Assembly (NCBI GenBank): GCA_900175165.2
Contig: FWWN02000542.1
Span: forward strand, 1 to 31,223
Reading direction: 5' to 3'
Length of the DNA: 31,223 nt
From: Rhizomucor pusillus
Lineage: Eukaryota; Mucoromycota; Mucoromycetes; Mucorales; Lichtheimiaceae
The stretch's first letter is position 1. The number at the start of each line of letters is the position of its first letter. Below the pieces are notes generated by a model that was not told the origin of the DNA, did no database searches, and saw nothing but the letters and a program-made list of their open reading frames with translations. Below, in pieces: positions 28,738 to 31,223 of the stretch. Both the position numbers and the translations under genes were made by a program.

Positions 28738-29135
28738 CTACGCCATCGGCTTCTACGTCCGCCCGAGAAAGTAAAGACGTATTAGAGTTTACCAAGTGTC
28801 CAGTTCACAGATGGAGGAACTCCCAGCTCTGTCCAAAATATGCACATATTTCATGGTATTTTTGATGGCATTTCAGTGGAATTTTTGCTCTAACTCTTTT
28901 CGCATTGGTTTCTAAGGCTGTAGTAGGCGTAACAGGTTCTTAAGAGAGACATTGATGACCAGGATCAGTCAAGCAGCTGACAACTTAAGGTTGAGCGACT
29001 GCGAAGGCTTCGGTTCGCATTCTCATTAATGCTTAGATAAGTATCGTAACAAAGTGCAACTTTGATGTGCTTCTCAAGATGAATCGACGTCTACACATTT
29101 AAAAACCTCCCAAATAGGATCGTGGTAGCCAGGTG
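28738..29135. other. Unassigned stretch before the inverted-repeat element
   Basis: About 400 bp with no supportable gene, RNA or repeat. It separates the frameshifted fragment from the first degenerate satellite units of the element. Confidence 0.4.
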
Positions 29136-29149
29136 AGATAAACCTAACC

Positions 29150-29465
29150 AGGCAGGTTGCCAGTTGCCTGCTAGTTGCTGCCAGTTGCTGCCAGTTCGGA
29201 CCTTCAAATGTCAGATGGGGACGGGGGCTTCTTGTGTCCAATTTGCAACTAGGCCGGTTCACCCACGTTTCCTATTCAAAATGAATATAACGAGGGACCA
29301 GGCAATTTGCATGTTTTTCTACGTGGACTTCACGGAGGAAAACGTAAAGCGTTGCAAAAAAAAGCTTGAAGAGCTTGGCGAAGCAGAGATTTGCTGGAAC
29401 ACGGATCCAAGACAACCAATCGTCGTATCGCTGGCAAGAATCCGTGAAGATCCTTTTACATATCG
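29150..29465 (+). repeat. Left arm of the inverted repeat
   Basis: Begins with degenerate then perfect 10-bp units (AGTTGCTGCC at 29173 and 29183), continues as AGTTCGGACCTTCAAATG at 29193 and includes the start codon at 29281. From 29281 to about 29428 it matches the right arm at roughly 95% by eye; beyond that only the protein-level match (DPFTYRRY against DPFTYKKY) persists. Confidence 0.85.
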
Positions 29466-29505
29466 TAGATACGAGACGTCCGATCCAATAGCGGGATCGG
29501 TTTAA
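29281..29505 (+). pseudogene. Truncated copy of the element's first exon
   Basis: ATG to TAA, 74 residues starting MNITRDQAICMFFYVDFTEE and including a Lys/Glu-rich helix (KRCKKKLEELGEAEICWN) and REDPFTYRRY. It is colinear with the N-terminus of the gene on the opposite arm but stops where that protein continues with a Ser/Ala-rich linker. Its homopolymer at 29356-29363 has eight A, which keeps the frame open. It may be a relic, or a short protein in its own right sharing the N-terminal domain. Function unknown. Confidence 0.55.
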
Positions 29506-29809
29506 TGGATGAGCCGCCGAGGTATAGGTAAAACAGATAGAAAGCTCGGTATGACTGTAAGTTCGCGTAAATGTTAATGATCCAAACGGCTGCTTACATC
29601 TGCCTTCATCGACAGAATCTGAGCGGATTTAGCACAAAGAATTTAAAGCATGATGGTCCTTAGTTCTCAAATAATTAAAACAGATTACTTATGGTTGGAC
29701 AACGGTGGTGAAATAGATTGAACATGGAATTCCGTGACGGCGAGTCACCGAGGAAATATATGAAGCTGCTATGACTGTAAGTATAAATGATAGGCGGAGT
29801 GGGCATATT
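29506..29809. other. Element interior with two related motifs
   Basis: No gene. Two related segments occur: 29517-29562 and 29747-29782 both begin with C-CGAGG and end in the identical 12-mer ATGACTGTAAGT, with GAAAGCTCGGT or GAAGCTGCT just before it. The copies lie about 220 bp apart in the same orientation. The region is also the 3' flank of the leftward gene. Confidence 0.45.
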
Positions 29810-31091
29810 TTATATAGAGCGACGAATGGCCGACTTCCTGTTCTGAAACTTCTGAATAAGGTTACTGTCGCGTATGAGATTGTCGCTGTCAAATATAAAT
29901 AGCTCATTCGTAGAGCTGAACGTATCTACGGCAACTTTTTTGATGCGATTGTTTGTTGATAAAAACTTCTTCAAGTCCTCCACGTTCGTGGTCAAACCAG
30001 CGAAATCAATGGCTGCGAGGCATATATTAGTCTTGGTCGCCTGGGCGTAATGCAGTAAGTCTATAATAGTTATACATAATTAATTGTAATACTCAAACAT
30101 GGCTATTTTTACTTACCCTGGGTATTGCCAGCGACATTCTTAAGTCCTGTCATTGCGGTCTTGTCAAGACTATTGTCTCTGCTGTTGAACGGCTCGCTAG
30201 AAATGCAGCTAGGCGAAACAAATATTTTTGTCGCGAGCGAGCGATCTTCGAGAATCCTTATCATTTTCTGAAGTAATCTGGTTCTTGTCTGTGCATTTTC
30301 GTTTCCTGGTGATTTTCGAGCATATCCGACAATCTCGTAATTTTCACTTTTTAACGCCCGTATCGAATACTGATAATTCATTAGATATTGCGTGATAGCT
30401 CGGGCAAGGTTCTCTATCAAAAAAACCATTAGTGGTTTCCTCGAATTTTGTGATCTACGTGCATACATACTCTGATATCCTTCACGCATGACATATAAGT
30501 CTCTTTTTCTTATATTCAATTTGCGCGTTTCGATAGCATTCATAAACGGCAATCGATGCGTCGAGCACCATTTGGTGAATGAGAGTAGAGATCGGTTGTT
30601 GAAAACATTGGTGAAACATGTGAGGTTGTTGAAAATTTCCTGCATGCCAACCGATCGAAAACTGTAAACCTTGTCATTTAGAGGATCGTCAACGAAATAT
30701 GCTTCGTTTAGAAATTGTTTTGCCTGAGCTTCAGTTTCTACATGGAATACCACGATGAACATGCGCATGCATAGTAATAACTGAATCATATTACTTACGA
30801 AGCATTTCCTCATGTGCCCCATCTTTGGTGGAAGAATATGTCGCGCTATTTTGAGCTGCCGCCGATGAAGAGCAATCGTTCGTTTCCGTGGTATCAAGGT
30901 ATTTTTTGTAAGTGAACGGGTCGCCCTTGATCCTCAGTTTATGCACGACGACTGGTTGTCTTCGATCCGCGTTCCAGCAAATCTCTGCTTCGCCAAGCTC
31001 TTCAAGCTTTTTTTTTGCAACGCTTTACGTTTTCCTCCGTGAAATTCACGTAGAAAAACATGCAAATTGCCTGGTCCCTCGTTATGTTCAT
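29810..31091 (-). pseudogene. Recombinase-like protein gene of the element, frame broken in exon 1
   Basis: Four exons (31091-30799, 30737-30471, 30413-30117, 30060-29810) with good splice sites; about 368 codons if one extra base is discounted. Exon 1 starts MNITRDQAICMFFYVNFTEE, but the T9 run at 31008-31016 (A9 in the gene; A8 in the left copy) shifts the frame and stops it within a few residues. Downstream exons are phase-consistent and stop-free. Exon 2 has a charged helical region (TEAQAKQFLNEAYFVDDP). Exon 3 has EIVGYARKSPG, then RTRLLQKMIRILEDRSL. Exon 4 has CLAAIDFAGLTTNVEDLKKF. The Y-A-R-K-S start, first helix and later Asp-containing strand resemble serine-recombinase N-terminal domains, but the usual D-R-L-x-R arginines are absent, so activity is doubtful. 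The N-terminus might bind DNA. Homopolymer sequencing error is an open alternative. Confidence 0.55.
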
Positions 31092-31223
31092 TTTGACAGG
31101 GAAACGTGAGTAATCGTCCTAGTTACAAATTGGGAGCCCTATCTGGCATTTGAAGGTCCGAACTGGCAGCAACTGGCAGCAACTGGCAGCAACTGGCAGC
31201 AACTGGCAGCAACTGGCAGCAAC
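30899..31223 (-). repeat. Right arm of the inverted repeat
   Basis: Reverse complement of the left arm: satellite units, AGTTCGGACC (31164 downward), a leader about 15 bp shorter than on the left, then the start codon at 31091. It therefore contains the presumed promoter and most of exon 1 of the recombinase-like gene. The outer boundary is not reached within the window. Confidence 0.85.
31161..31223. repeat. 10-bp tandem repeat at the window end
   Basis: Six perfect copies of AACTGGCAGC followed by AAC run to the last base. The same unit, in reverse complement and with fewer and more degenerate copies, opens the left arm at about 29150-29192. Contiguous units with no spacers exclude a CRISPR array. 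Confidence 0.95.

Larger units (their letters stand above)
29136..31223. mobile_element. Inverted-repeat element carrying a recombinase-like gene (right end open)
   Basis: Two arms of about 300 bp lie in inverted orientation (about 29150-29465 and 30899-31223). Each starts on its outer side with copies of the 10-mer AGTTGCTGCC, then AGTTCGGACCTTCAAATG, then an unconserved leader, then the same first coding exon. The right arm is the 5' end of a four-exon gene that runs leftward to 29810; the left arm is a truncated copy facing it. Size is at least 2.1 kb. No target-site duplication can be checked because the right flank is missing. The structure fits a DNA transposon with terminal inverted repeats, but an inverted gene duplication, for example near a chromosome end, is an alternative. 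Confidence 0.5.

Noticed and set aside
29810..31091. IS607/Fanzor-type element (serine recombinase plus TnpB-like nuclease)
   Set aside because: No TnpB/Fanzor RuvC-like or zinc-ribbon gene is present in the 2 kb between the arms, and the recombinase resemblance itself is weak.
31161..31223. CRISPR-like array
   Set aside because: Units are directly contiguous 10-mers without spacers, and the host is eukaryotic.

Overview
The window reads as nuclear DNA of an early-diverging filamentous fungus, most likely Mucoromycota. Every housekeeping gene is broken by many short GT-AG introns of about 46-77 nt, neighbouring genes lie 60-250 bp apart, and glutamine-rich CAG/CAA tracts recur. The gene set is fungal: an AreA/NIT2-type GATA factor with its DUF1752-like region, an HDA1-class deacetylase, DBP4, PMR1 and MAM3. 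Two members, a Snapin-like and a UBAP1-like protein, are more familiar from animals, which favours an early-diverging lineage. All exon models were built by hand from splice signals and phase, and each of the spliced housekeeping models closes to a whole number of codons.

Layout. 1-2516: gene-poor, with short decayed coding-like stretches. 2517-6021 (+): MCM4, 15 exons. 6847-8744 (+): GATA factor. 8804-9227 (-): Snapin-like protein. 9480-10909 (-): CorA-type Mg2+ transporter. 11497-14751 (+): class II histone deacetylase with a 14-nt micro-exon. 14932-17603 (+): DEAD-box helicase DBP4. 17727-18212 (-): SET-domain protein. 18480-19928: a direct repeat and weak gene remnants. 19929-21312 (+): UBAP1-like UBA protein, a candidate ESCRT-I subunit. 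21542-25075 (-): PMR1 Ca2+/Mn2+ ATPase, 12 exons. 25177-27271 (-): MAM3/CNNM-like DUF21-CBS protein, 11 exons. 27272-29135: decayed, family-like coding fragments. 29136-31223: an inverted-repeat element that runs off the window.

The core is ordinary chromosome: replication (MCM4), rRNA processing (DBP4), chromatin (HDAC, SET), nitrogen-type transcription control (GATA), endolysosomal sorting (Snapin-like, UBAP1-like) and divalent-cation handling (CorA, PMR1, MAM3). PMR1 and MAM3 are adjacent on one strand, and both families affect Mn2+ or other divalent metals in the Golgi and vacuole.

The most unusual part is the right end. Two arms of about 300 bp in inverted orientation each carry a 10-bp satellite, a promoter region and the same first coding exon. 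The right-hand copy continues into a four-exon gene of about 368 codons whose C-terminal half contains a Y-A-R-K-S motif and a layout loosely like the serine-recombinase catalytic domain. The left copy stops after 74 codons. The right copy carries one extra A in a homopolymer, which breaks the frame unless it is a sequencing error or is bypassed. I know of no described family with this exact architecture.
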